From positions 210,532 to 274,531 of the forward strand of contig CABRNM010000001.1 in assembly GCA_902472315.1 (NCBI GenBank): a DNA stretch of 64,000 nt. Reading direction: 5' to 3'. Below, piece by piece: positions 37,895 through 46,728 of the stretch; position 1 is the first letter of the stretch, and every line of letters begins with the position of its first letter. Position numbers and translations under genes: made by a program. The DNA is from an uncultured Collinsella sp. GTDB taxonomy: Bacteria; Actinomycetota; Coriobacteriia; Coriobacteriales; Coriobacteriaceae. Under the pieces are notes generated by a model. It was not told the origin of the DNA, made no database searches, and was given only the letters and a program-made list of their open reading frames with translations.

Positions 37895-38419
37895 TTACCT
37901 TGTCTCGCCGGACTCTGTGCGTAGGCGGTAGCCGTGGACGAGGTCGCTAATAGCCGGCCAGGGAATCTGGCGGTCGACCCAAAATTGGAGCTGGACCAGA
38001 TAGCGCTCGGTGGCGCGGGTGAGGGCCGCGAACTGTTCGTGAGTCTCTACCTGGGCGTAGAGGTCGCGGCTGTGGGCGAGGATTGCCGTGGTGTCATCCA
38101 TTTTGCCGGTGACGTCGAAGGCGCCCGAGAACCAGTCGCACAGGCGCGCGGCGCTGTTGTTGATCGTTGCGAGGTCGGCGGTGCCGTCGTTGGCGTTTTC
38201 GTTGGCCTGGGCTCGCAGGAGGGAGAGGGCGTCGGTGGCGTTCATGCAGTAGCCGACGGTGAAGTTCCAGACGGCGAATTCGCGGCCGGTGTCGAGTTTG
38301 CGGCGGCGCATGTAATCGATATCACGCGGCTCCTCGAGCATCATTTGGTCGGCGAGGGCTTCAAGTGCAGCGGCGTACTCAGCAAGGTCGAGCGTGAGCA
38401 GGGTGTTGATATCCATCAT
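37895..38419 (-). CDS. Hypothetical protein encoded with a DUF3830 protein
   Basis: The 174-residue soluble, mostly helical protein has no family I recognise. It is rich in Ala, Asp and Leu, with no signal peptide or membrane helix. GGAGG lies 7 bases before ATG 38419 and inside the end of the upstream gene, whose stop is only two bases away, so the two genes are coupled and probably act together. Confidence 0.75.
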   Translation of the reverse strand: MMDINTLLTLDLAEYAAALEALADQMMLEEPRDIDYMRRRKLDTGREFAVWNFTVGYCMNATDALSLLRAQANENANDGTADLATINNSAARLCDWFSGAFDVTGKMDDTTAILAHSRDLYAQVETHEQFAALTRATERYLVQLQFWVDRQIPWPAISDLVHGYRLRTESGETR

Positions 38420-38421
38420 CT

Positions 38422-38838
38422 TTAGGCCTCCGCTTCGATCTCGACGATTTCGTTTTTGATGTACAGGCCCTGGTTGTCCCAGACATTGCGGCAGGCAGCG
38501 GCAAAGCGCTCGCGGTCGGCTTCGCAGATGCGGGCGAACATGTTGCAGGTGCCAAAGGGCTCGCACACGTCAAAGAAGATGCAGATTGACGACCATCCGC
38601 CATACCAGCTCACGGCGCCCGCCGGCTCGTGAAAGACGGGGTTCTCGATGTGCTCGTAATTGGCGATGGGGCCCGAGACAGGATACGTCACCTCGGCATC
38701 GCAGATCTTGGCCGAAAAGATACGTGACTCGAACGGACAGGACGATTCGAACAGCTTGCATGCCTCGGGAGCCTTGTCCCAGAGCATGTCGGCGAGAAAC
38801 GTCTCGCCATTCAGCGTGATCTTGAGCATTTTTGTCAT
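38422..38838 (-). CDS. DUF3830 family protein (cyclophilin-like fold)
   Basis: This 138-residue protein matches the DUF3830 pattern: MLKITLNGETFLADML, KAPEACKLFESSCPFES, then IFSAKICDAEVTYPV and a GAVSWYGGWSSICIFF core. The family has a cyclophilin-like barrel, and is often encoded with amidohydrolase or ureidoglycolate-type genes, but no activity is proven. AGGAGG precedes ATG 38838 by 8 bases. It forms a two-gene operon with the hypothetical gene downstream. Confidence 0.75.
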   Translation of the reverse strand: MTKMLKITLNGETFLADMLWDKAPEACKLFESSCPFESRIFSAKICDAEVTYPVSGPIANYEHIENPVFHEPAGAVSWYGGWSSICIFFDVCEPFGTCNMFARICEADRERFAAACRNVWDNQGLYIKNEIVEIEAEA

Positions 38839-39440
38839 AGTAAGGACCTCCTCAATCCGTCGCTCAAGGGGTTCGCTGGCGGATAAGGAGAAGACAGCAG
38901 CGGGGTCGCCGAACCCAAACTTCACGACAGATCTCTGTCGCCCCAGCCCGCGCTGTTCTTCGCTAAAGTACCATGCAGCAATTGTGCGCGCAATATCAGT
39001 TTTTGATTTTCTGGAAGCGGCAATCGACGAGACAGCTCGCCGGCTGCCGGCCGACGCGCGGCAAAGGCACTCGTCTATTCCTTAAGTTGGATGAAAAACG
39101 CCATGTTATTGCAGGGCTGCATACTCGTCCAATAAGTGCATAGAATCTCGTATAGTGCGAGTAAGATTTTGCGCTGTCTGTTTTATGTTTAGCAAAGATA
39201 CAGTTTGCATAATCTGGTCTAATCCCTGCTCTATTAAAATAAAGTTGCACGTAAATGACGTAGATATGCTTGAGCTGGGTTTCTTTACGCTGAGCGGGTA
39301 AAAGCGACCGTTCACCGTTCAGCTATTTTCAAAATGAATAAAATGAGCGATAAAGAGAATATAAACCTTAATAAACTCGCGTATCGCACGGGCGCGGGTT
39401 ATTAATGGGTTGTAGGCCTTTTACAGAAAGGATTCCAGCA
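38839..39440 (+). promoter_or_regulatory. 600-base AT-rich region between the DUF3830 gene and carbamate kinase
   Basis: No coding frame with a ribosome site is seen. The part from 39080 on is strongly AT-rich, contains CTCGTATAGTGCGAG (39149-39163), an imperfect dyad, and AT-rich blocks near 39320-39400. It must hold the divergent promoters of the DUF3830 pair and arcC. No specific box is convincing. Confidence 0.35.
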
Positions 39441-40403
39441 ATGTCTAAGCCTCTTGGCAAGCCCGATCGTATCGTCGTCGCCCTTGGCGGCAACGCCCTC
39501 GGCAACAACCCCGTTGAGCAGATCGAGGCCGTGAGCAACACCGCTCACGCTCTTCTCGGCCTGATCGAGCAGGGCAACGAGATCATCATCACCCACGGCA
39601 ACGGCCCGCAGGTCGGCATGATCCAGAACGCCTTCGCCGCCGCCCACGACGCCATCGGCACCCCCGAGATGCCGCTGCCCGAGTGCGGCGCCATGTCCCA
39701 GGGCTACATTGGCTATCACCTGCAGCAGGGCATTGGCCGCGAGATGCACAAGCGCTATAAGCGTTGGCACGCCGCCACCGTCGTCACCCAGATCGAGTGC
39801 GACCCGGACGACCCCGCGTTCAAGAACCCGACCAAGCCGATCGGCCCCTTCTACACCGAGGAGCAGGCCAAGGAGTTCATGGCCGAGGATCCCTCCAAGG
39901 TCTTCGTCGAGGATTCCGGTCGCGGCTGGCGTCGCGTCGTCGCTTCCCCCGATCCCAAGAAGATCGTCGAGGCTGACTCCATCCTCAACCTGCTCGATAA
40001 CGAGTTCATCGTCATCGCCTGCGGTGGTGGCGGCATCCCCGTCGTCCGCGACTACGAGAACAAGGGCTGCTACAAGGGCGTTCCCGCCGTCATCGACAAG
40101 GACCTGGGCGGCGAGCTGCTGGCTGAGGACTGCGACGCCGACGTTCTGTTCCTGCTGACCGCCGTTGAGCATGTCGCCATCAACTTTGGCAAGCCCAACC
40201 AGGAGGAGCTCGAGGACATCACCGCTGACGAGGCCGAGCGCCTGGCCGACGAGGGTCAGTTCGGCAAGGGTTCCATGGAGCCCAAGGTCCGCGCTGCCAT
40301 CAAGTTCGCCCGTTCCCGCAAGGGCCGCACCTGCATCATCGGCGCCCTGGACAAGGCCGCCGAGACCATGGCCGGCCTTTCCGGTACCCGCATCCACGAG
40401 TAG
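39441..40403 (+). CDS. arcC: Carbamate kinase
   Basis: The 320-residue enzyme makes ATP and carbamate from carbamoyl phosphate and ADP, the last step of arginine deiminase-type or purine fermentation pathways. Family motifs are VALGGNALGNN near residue 12, THGNGPQVG near 53, KPIGPFYTEEQA near 132 and CGGGGIPVV near 194. The C-terminus has GSMEPKVRAAIKF. ATG 39441 follows AAGGA. No arcA or arcB is next to it, so carbamoyl phosphate must come from elsewhere in the genome. Codon use suggests high expression. Confidence 0.96.
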   Translation: MSKPLGKPDRIVVALGGNALGNNPVEQIEAVSNTAHALLGLIEQGNEIIITHGNGPQVGMIQNAFAAAHDAIGTPEMPLPECGAMSQGYIGYHLQQGIGREMHKRYKRWHAATVVTQIECDPDDPAFKNPTKPIGPFYTEEQAKEFMAEDPSKVFVEDSGRGWRRVVASPDPKKIVEADSILNLLDNEFIVIACGGGGIPVVRDYENKGCYKGVPAVIDKDLGGELLAEDCDADVLFLLTAVEHVAINFGKPNQEELEDITADEAERLADEGQFGKGSMEPKVRAAIKFARSRKGRTCIIGALDKAAETMAGLSGTRIHE

Positions 40404-40469
40404 TCTCTACTCTGTTGCCTCTCTCGTGGGCGCCAGGCAAGACGCCCACAAACTAGCCTCTCTTCATGA

Positions 40470-40502
40470 GCTCCGCAGTCCGCTCCGACTGCGGGGCTTT
40501 TG
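40470..40502 (+). terminator. Terminator of arcC
   Basis: CCGCAGTC (40473-40480) pairs with GACTGCGG (40487-40494), followed by GGCTTTTGC. Another stem (GTGGGCG/CGCCCAC, 40426-40449) lies just upstream. Confidence 0.75.
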
Positions 40503-40529
40503 CTATTTACCTAGTCCCCGATGGGTGAG

Positions 40530-40611
40530 TAGTCATTGGGGACGTTCTTAAACGACTAGTCAAACAAGAACGTCCTCAATGACTACTAATTTAAATCTGT
40601 CCCCAATGACT
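40530..40611 (+). repeat. Palindromic intergenic repeat, family 1, copy 3, with a partial extra unit
   Basis: TAGTCATTGGGGACGTTCTT (40530-40549) is inverted at 40567-40586 with one difference. A partial unit, TTTAAATCTGTCCCCAATGA, follows and recurs in altered form at about 46694-46714. Confidence 0.85.
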
Positions 40612-40775
40612 GCGGAAAGCGCATCTCACACCGACGCATTGCTTTCGGGCCCTCTCCCCAGGCTCTCCATAGCTCAGCTGGACTCCCCGCAACCTGTTCC
40701 GAGTTGGCGGAACGAGCGCGACGTGGAGTGTCATTCTTTACCGCGTTAGACTAGACGCAGGGAAAGGAGGAGGAC

Positions 40776-42671
40776 ATGGATGCTCGCGTCAAGCAGCTTG
40801 TAAATATGATCGAGGACGCTCAGCCTGTCGCTGTCGCGGTACTTGCCAAGCGTCTCGAGGTAAGCGAGCGCGCCGTGAGAAACTATATCCATCGCGCAAA
40901 CGACAGCCTTGCAGGGGTTGCACGCATCGTTGGCAGCAAGGGGCAGTATCGTATCGATGTTGCACGTGCAGATGAGCTTGCTCGCTTGCTAGACGGTGCG
41001 GCTCTGGCCCATCCGGGCATTCCTGATACGCGCGATGGCCGTGTGTCCTTCCTTCTTAACGACCTCCTCATGCGGTCCCAGTGGGTGACGATTGAGGAGT
41101 ATGCGGATTTACTCTACGTTTCGGCGCGGACTCTGTCCAATGACATGCGTCTGGTAGAGCAGAAACTCGCCCAATTTGACTTAACGCTCGAAAAGCGCCC
41201 ACGCTACGGAATCCGCGTTGCGGGCGGGGAGTCACAACGGCGCCTGTGCCTGGCCTCGCTGGTGAGGCCCGTGTTGCCCGACACCGACGATGCAAAGCTC
41301 GCCGAGCGCCTGCGGGCCATCGCCGCATGTGTGGACGATGCCCTGACGGCCTCGCCCGTCACGGTGAGCTCGCTGGCATCCCGCAATCTCATCATGCATC
41401 TTTACATTGCTCTTGGCCGCATCGAGCAGGGCTGCTATGTCCCAGCTGCAGAATCGGACGTTCAAAAACTGGAGGGAACGCGCGAATACGCCGCGGCTTT
41501 CCAGATTGCCGCAAACATCAAGGATGCCCTGGGCGTGAGCATGCCCCGAGAAGAGGTTGCCTTTATCGCAATCCATTTGCTCGGCAGGGGCACGGGCGTG
41601 CCCGAGAAGGGCTCTGCCGTTATCTCGGACGAGATGTGGGAGATTGCTTCCGAGATGGTACGTGCGGTCAACGATGAGTTTAGGTTTGACTTTAGCGGCG
41701 ATCTTGAACTTCGCATGAACCTTGCTCGGCATATCGGCCTTCTGGGCTATCGCCTTGAATATCACATGCATATGGATAACCCCATGCTGCCCGATATCAA
41801 GACGAGGTTTCCGTTGGCCTATTCGATGGCAGCTGGCACCTCGCAGGTACTCGAGCGTCATTTTGGCAGCCAGCCCTCTGATGAAGAGCTCGGCTACATC
41901 GCCATGGCATTTGCCCTGGCCCTCGAGCAGCAAGCCGACCAGCCGCGTCGCAAGCGCATCCTGATCGTGTGCGCCTCGGGAGCGGGAAGCGCCCGTATGC
42001 TCGAGCACCAGTACCGCAAGCAGTTTGGCATGTATATCGATTCGATTGAGACATGCGATGTCGCCCGCGTGGGAACGTTCGATTTTTCGCACATCGACTA
42101 CGTGTTCACAACGGTGCCGCTCAACGTCAAGTTGCCCGTGCCCGTCCGCGAGGCCGATTTCTTCTTGGAGACGAGCGATGTCAACGCTATCCGCAAGGTG
42201 CTGAGCGACGACACTGCGCAATCGGACTCCGTAAGCTCTTTCTTTAGCCGTGCCCTGTTCTTCAACCGCGTTGAGGCGTCGTCGAAGCAGGCCGTTCTCC
42301 GATATCTCTCCGAGCGCGCCGTCGAGAGCGGCCGTGTCGATGCCCAGTTTGCCCAAGAGGTCGCCGAGCGCGAGAGCGCGAGTGCCACCTCGTTTGGCAA
42401 TGGGGTAGCCATGCCCCATGGGATGCATCCCTTGAGCGCCGAGGCCTTTGTTACCGTGGGCCTGCTCGAACATCCCATTCTTTGGGACGAATACGGCCAT
42501 GAGGTCGATATCGTCTTTATGGTGTCGTTTGCCCGGTCGGGCGGCGATGAGGCGCGGATCTTGAGCTCACTGCTCGCCGAGATCTTTATGGACCGCCAGG
42601 GGGTCGAGCGCCTACGCGAGCGCCGGTCCTGGCATGAGCTGATGGCGCTTGTGCAAGCGCATACGGCTTAA
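40776..42671 (+). CDS. PRD-containing PTS-controlled transcription regulator (BglG/LicR type)
   Basis: This 631-residue activator should control the adjacent beta-glucoside PTS operon. It has two N-terminal HTH segments (about 1-60 and 85-150), two PRD domains (about 180-400), an EIIB-like domain with CASGAGSARM near 407 and an EIIA-like domain (about 490-631) with the phospho-His motif AMPHGMHPL. PTS proteins phosphorylate PRD, IIB and IIA sites to set its activity. A strong AAAGGAGGAGG site precedes ATG 40776. IIA of the PTS begins 119 bases downstream. Confidence 0.92.
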   Translation: MDARVKQLVNMIEDAQPVAVAVLAKRLEVSERAVRNYIHRANDSLAGVARIVGSKGQYRIDVARADELARLLDGAALAHPGIPDTRDGRVSFLLNDLLMRSQWVTIEEYADLLYVSARTLSNDMRLVEQKLAQFDLTLEKRPRYGIRVAGGESQRRLCLASLVRPVLPDTDDAKLAERLRAIAACVDDALTASPVTVSSLASRNLIMHLYIALGRIEQGCYVPAAESDVQKLEGTREYAAAFQIAANIKDALGVSMPREEVAFIAIHLLGRGTGVPEKGSAVISDEMWEIASEMVRAVNDEFRFDFSGDLELRMNLARHIGLLGYRLEYHMHMDNPMLPDIKTRFPLAYSMAAGTSQVLERHFGSQPSDEELGYIAMAFALALEQQADQPRRKRILIVCASGAGSARMLEHQYRKQFGMYIDSIETCDVARVGTFDFSHIDYVFTTVPLNVKLPVPVREADFFLETSDVNAIRKVLSDDTAQSDSVSSFFSRALFFNRVEASSKQAVLRYLSERAVESGRVDAQFAQEVAERESASATSFGNGVAMPHGMHPLSAEAFVTVGLLEHPILWDEYGHEVDIVFMVSFARSGGDEARILSSLLAEIFMDRQGVERLRERRSWHELMALVQAHTA

Positions 42672-42790
42672 GACTTCTTTTGTCGATAACCCTGTCTGTC
42701 TACCTGCAATAAACCTCGAGGATTGCGGGCGGGAGATAGGCGTTTCGAATATTCAAGTACAAACCAAACATCACGGGAGAGGAGACCGTT

Positions 42791-43117
42791 ATGGACGATC
42801 AGGGAACCGAGATGGTTTCGTTTCAGCTGGTCGCTGCAGCGGGAGAGGCACGCAGCCTTGCCTTCGAAGCCCTTGAAAAGGCAAAAGCGGGGGATTTTGA
42901 CGCCGCCGCCAAACTCATGAAGCAGTCAAAGGATGCGGGAATCAAGGCTCACCACATCCAAACGCAGCTGCTTTCGACTGAGGCAGCGGGCGAGCATCTG
43001 TCGGTGGATGTGTTGCTGGTCCATGCTCAGGACCACCTCATGTGCTCCATGCTTGCTCAGGAGCTCGTGCAGGAGCTGATCTGCCTGTATGAGTGCACTG
43101 CAACCAAGAACGCCTAG
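42791..43117 (+). CDS. PTS lactose/cellobiose family IIA component
   Basis: The 108-residue helical protein accepts phosphate from HPr on His78 in VHAQDHLM, the family active site, and passes it to IIB. It forms trimers in known members. The N-terminal GEARSLAFEALEKAKAGDFDAA block is also typical. GAGAGGAG precedes the ATG. It is the first gene of the IIA-IIB-IIC-glucosidase operon. Confidence 0.95.
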   Translation: MDDQGTEMVSFQLVAAAGEARSLAFEALEKAKAGDFDAAAKLMKQSKDAGIKAHHIQTQLLSTEAAGEHLSVDVLLVHAQDHLMCSMLAQELVQELICLYECTATKNA

Positions 43118-43163
43118 CGGCGTGCGGTGACTATCCAACCAATCAATGCGAAGGGAATCCCTT

Positions 43164-43457
43164 ATGAAGATCCTTCTTGTTTGCGCAGCTGGTCTGTCTA
43201 CAAGCATTCTGATGAAGAAACTCGAGAAATATGCGGAGCAAAACGGCATCGAGCTCGATATCGATGCGGTGGGTATCGGCGAGTATCAGGAGACGTGCGC
43301 CAATTATGACGTGCTGCTCTTGGGGCCGCAGGTGTCCTACCAGCTCAACACCGTCAAGCAGGGGAGCGGTAAGCCGACCGCGGTCATCCCCGCACAGGAC
43401 TACGGCATGGGCAACGCCGCCAACGTGCTGGCACTCGCCCAGTCGCTGTTGGGTTAG
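43164..43457 (+). CDS. PTS lactose/cellobiose family IIB component
   Basis: This 97-residue protein carries phosphate on Cys7 in LLVCAAGLSTS, the defining motif of the cellobiose IIB family. It phosphorylates the sugar during transport through IIC. ATG 43164 follows AAGGGA with normal spacing; the earlier ATG at 43146 lacks one. IIC begins 9 bases after the stop. Confidence 0.95.
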   Translation: MKILLVCAAGLSTSILMKKLEKYAEQNGIELDIDAVGIGEYQETCANYDVLLLGPQVSYQLNTVKQGSGKPTAVIPAQDYGMGNAANVLALAQSLLG

Positions 43458-43466
43458 GAGGCGACC

Positions 43467-44816
43467 ATGGAGAAGTTCATGACCCTGCTTCAGGAAAAAC
43501 TGACCCCTATCGCCAATTTCTGCGGCACCGAGCGCCACTTTGCCTCCATGCAAAAGGGCTTTATGAGCGCGATCAGCTTCATCTTGGTATCTGCCGTCTT
43601 TATGATCCTCGCCAACCCGCCGGTCACGGCCGACCTGGTGGCGCAGGGCGGGTTCTGGTCCGTCTTTGGCCCTTGGCTCGATTTTGCGACGGCCAATAAG
43701 CTCACGCTGCTCATCCCCTTCAATATGACGATGGGCATACTGTCGGTGATCGTGACGTTCGCAATCGCATATAACCTGGCGGGCACCTACAAGATGCCCA
43801 AGCTTAACGCCGGCATGACCTCGCTGGTGATGTTCCTGATCGCCGCGGCGCCGTCGTCCTACTACCAGCTTGCTGACGAGTCCGTGCTCCAGGCGGTCCC
43901 CTGCACCTATCTGGGTGCGCAGGGCCTGTTTACCGCCATCATCGTTGCCTTGGTCTCCGTCGAGGTCACGCGCTTCTGCCAGACCAAGGGCATCACCATC
44001 AAGATGCCCGATGGCGTGCCGCCGTTTTTGTCCGAAACCTTTGGCGCCATCGTACCTATGCTCGCCAACATCCTCATCTTCTTTGGCGGCAACCTGCTGA
44101 TCCAGATGATCGATCCCGCGCTGTCCATCCCCTCGGTTATCGAGAAGCTGCTCGCTGCCCCGCTTTCCGTCGCAGTTGACTCTGTGCCCGGCGCACTGCT
44201 TATCTGCTTCATGACGCTGCTGTTTTGGTGCTTTGGCGTCCACGGCAACATGATCGTAATGCCCATCACCGCCCCGGTCTCGCTTGCCGCCTTTGCCGCC
44301 AACGCCTCGCTCTATGCTGCCGGGCAGCCGCTTGAGTTCCACCCGGTGCTCATGTCGTTGGCCATCAACCTCATCGGCGGCACGGGTAATACGTTCTCTT
44401 TTGTGGCGCTCTGCGCGTTTAGGGCAAAGTCGCAGCAGCTCAAGGCATTTGGCAGGGCATCGATCGTGCCGAGCTTCTTCCGTATCTCCGAGCCCGCGAT
44501 CTTCGGCGCGCCCATCATCTTCAACCCGATCCTCATGATTCCGTTTGTGCTAGGCGGCATGATCTCGGCCCTGCTGTATTGGGGTGCGGTCTCACTGGGT
44601 CTTGTCTCTAACTTCTACATCTTGGTGAGCGGCACGTTCCCCATCTTCGTTCAGGGCTTTGTCCAGTGCCTCGACCCGCGCATCTGGGTGTTTACGATCG
44701 TTTTGATCGTGGTCATGGCTGTGGTCTGGTACCCGTTCTTTAAGGTGTACGATAACCAGCTCCTGGCTCAGGAGCAGGAGAACGCCGCGGCAGCTTCTGC
44801 CGAGGATGCTGAGTAG
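43467..44816 (+). CDS. PTS lactose/cellobiose family IIC component
   Basis: This 449-residue permease has about ten hydrophobic helices and the IIC family features: an N-terminal amphipathic start, FMSAISFILVSAVFMI, the WCFGVHGN motif near residue 252 and the RISEPAIFGAPIIFNP motif near 340. It transports a beta-glucoside such as cellobiose. TAGGAGGCGACC precedes the ATG. The glucosidase gene begins 1 base after the stop. Confidence 0.95.
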   Translation: MEKFMTLLQEKLTPIANFCGTERHFASMQKGFMSAISFILVSAVFMILANPPVTADLVAQGGFWSVFGPWLDFATANKLTLLIPFNMTMGILSVIVTFAIAYNLAGTYKMPKLNAGMTSLVMFLIAAAPSSYYQLADESVLQAVPCTYLGAQGLFTAIIVALVSVEVTRFCQTKGITIKMPDGVPPFLSETFGAIVPMLANILIFFGGNLLIQMIDPALSIPSVIEKLLAAPLSVAVDSVPGALLICFMTLLFWCFGVHGNMIVMPITAPVSLAAFAANASLYAAGQPLEFHPVLMSLAINLIGGTGNTFSFVALCAFRAKSQQLKAFGRASIVPSFFRISEPAIFGAPIIFNPILMIPFVLGGMISALLYWGAVSLGLVSNFYILVSGTFPIFVQGFVQCLDPRIWVFTIVLIVVMAVVWYPFFKVYDNQLLAQEQENAAAASAEDAE

Positions 44817-44817
44817 C

Positions 44818-46272
44818 ATGAGTTACTTTGACAGAACGTCTGCCGCCGGTATGCCCGAGGGCTTTTTGTGGGGTGGTGCCCTCGCCGCCAACCAGGCCGA
44901 AGGGGGCTGGAACGAGGGCGGCCGCGGCATGTCGCACTCCGACCTGATCCCACAGGGTTCCGACCGCTGGGATGTAATGTTTGGCAGGCAAAAGCCCGTG
45001 GACGATCCGGACAGGCTGTATCCATGCCGCTGGGGCAACGACTTCTTCCATCATTGGCACGAGGATGTCGAGCTTTTTGCCGAGATGGGCTTTAAGTGCC
45101 TGCGTCTTTCAATTTGCTGGAGCCGTATTTTTCCCACAGGGATGGAGGCCGAGCCCAACGGCGAGGGCTTGGAGTTTTACCGTCAGGTATTCGAGGCGCT
45201 GCGCGAGCATGGAATCGAGCCGCTTGTGACGCTGTCGCACTACGACTATCCGTTGGCTCTGGTCGAGCGCTATGGTGGCTGGCAAAGCCGAGAGATGATC
45301 GAGCGGTATGCGCACTACGTCGAGACCGTCGGACGCGCGTACCAGGGCCTCGTGCGTTATTGGCTTACGTTCAACGAGATCAACAGCGTGGCGCTGTCCT
45401 ATCTCAACGCGGGTGTCACGCTAGAGGATGAGCGTGACCGTGCAGCCGTGACTGCGGCGTTCTCGCACCATATGTTTATGGCGAGCGCTCGCGCTGTCGA
45501 GATTCTGCACAAGATCGATCCCGCAAACAAGGTGGGTTGCATGGTCGCTGCCGGTGCGACCTATCCGTACCGTTGTGCGCCCGAGGACGTATGGCTTGCG
45601 TATGAGGAGGACCGCGGCCGCTACTTCTACACAGACGTGATGGCTGCGGGCGCCTATCCTGCTTGGAAGCTGCGTGCACTCGAGAAAGAGGGTGTTCACG
45701 TGCCCTTTGAGCCGGGCGATACGGAGTATCTGGCAGAGCATACGGTCGACTTCATCTCGTTCTCGTACTATTGCTCGCGCTTGGTGTGCGCCGATGATCA
45801 GGTGATCGCCGAGAAGGCGGAGGGCAACGTGTTCCCGACGTTGCGCAATCCGTACCTCAAGGATAAAGAGACTGCCTGGAAGTGGCAGATCGATGCGCTG
45901 GGTTTGCGCGTGACGCTTGCCGGCTACCACGATCGTTACCATCTTCCGCTCTTTATCGCCGAGAACGGTGTGGGCGGACTCGATGCGCTGGAAGACGGCA
46001 AAGTCCACGATGCGTATCATATTGATTACCTGCGAAGGCATATTCTTGCGCTGCGCGATGCAATTGTCGAGGACGGTGTTGACCTGATGGGATACACGCC
46101 GTGGGGCTGTATCGATTTGGTGTCGGCCTCGACGGGGCAGATGAAGAAGCGCTATGGCTTTGTTTATGTCGATGCCGATGATATGGGCAAAGGCACGTTC
46201 GATCGCTACCGAAAGGACAGCTTCTGCTGGTACCAAAAGGTCATTGCATCAAATGGCGAGGACTTGAGTTAA
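44818..46272 (+). CDS. 6-phospho-beta-glucosidase, glycoside hydrolase family 1
   Basis: The 484-residue cytoplasmic enzyme splits the phosphorylated disaccharide delivered by the PTS. GH1 signatures are the N-terminal FLWGGALAANQAEGG, the acid/base TFNEIN (Glu about 187) and the nucleophile IAENG (Glu about 382). The C-terminal RYRKDSFCWYQKVI segment belongs to the phosphate-binding type. ATG 44818 is translationally coupled to IIC. A terminator follows within 20 bases, closing the operon. Confidence 0.95.
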   Translation: MSYFDRTSAAGMPEGFLWGGALAANQAEGGWNEGGRGMSHSDLIPQGSDRWDVMFGRQKPVDDPDRLYPCRWGNDFFHHWHEDVELFAEMGFKCLRLSICWSRIFPTGMEAEPNGEGLEFYRQVFEALREHGIEPLVTLSHYDYPLALVERYGGWQSREMIERYAHYVETVGRAYQGLVRYWLTFNEINSVALSYLNAGVTLEDERDRAAVTAAFSHHMFMASARAVEILHKIDPANKVGCMVAAGATYPYRCAPEDVWLAYEEDRGRYFYTDVMAAGAYPAWKLRALEKEGVHVPFEPGDTEYLAEHTVDFISFSYYCSRLVCADDQVIAEKAEGNVFPTLRNPYLKDKETAWKWQIDALGLRVTLAGYHDRYHLPLFIAENGVGGLDALEDGKVHDAYHIDYLRRHILALRDAIVEDGVDLMGYTPWGCIDLVSASTGQMKKRYGFVYVDADDMGKGTFDRYRKDSFCWYQKVIASNGEDLS

Positions 46273-46288
46273 CTCTTGCAGTTCTGTT

Positions 46289-46322
46289 GCCCCCGCGGTC
46301 CGCTTCGGCCGCGGGGGCTTTT
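46289..46322 (+). terminator. Terminator of the beta-glucoside PTS operon
   Basis: GCCCCCGCGG (46289-46298) pairs with CCGCGGGGGC (46309-46318), followed by TTTTGTTATT. Confidence 0.9.
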
Positions 46323-46360
46323 GTTATTGAGGCGGCTGTTCATGAGGAGCATTGCAGGCT

Positions 46361-46728
46361 GCGGAAACCCGGCACTTGGGGACGTTCCTTTCCTGCCGGC
46401 AGCTTGGGACAGTCCTTAAAGGCCGCATCGATCAACTGCGGAAAGCACATCCCAGAATGAGCGTCCAACATGGGGTGCGGTTTCCCTTGAGGCCCTCAAT
46501 CGGAAAATGCATCCCGGATTATTGTCGAAAAGCGGTCCCTAGTTTCCCAAACGGGCCGCTAACGGAAAGCGCACCCCGCTATTGGGCCCCAAAGCAGGAT
46601 GCGCTTTCCGTGCTGGCAGTTCCAAGCAGTTCGGGATGGCCCTTTTCGTCTGCTCTCGGCCGGCGTCCGTAAGACTGTCCCCGACGACCACTCATTTAAG
46701 TCTGTCCCCAATGAGTGCCCAATGACTA
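46361..46728 (+). repeat. Mosaic of intergenic repeats between the glucosidase and the C39 peptidase genes
   Basis: No gene is seen. GGGACGTTCCTTTCCTGCCG (46379-46398) is identical to 31941-31960 and near-identical to 25205-25224. GGAAAGCGCAYCCC-like units occur at about 46440, 46501 and 46563 and inverted near 46472 and 46597. A partial family 1 repeat (GTCCCCAATGA and CCCAATGACTAG) ends at the stop codon of the peptidase. Confidence 0.75.

Noticed and set aside
40666..40690. A tRNA-like D-arm (TAGCTCAGCTGGA)
   Set aside because: No anticodon arm or T-loop follows at the right distance, so no cloverleaf can be formed.
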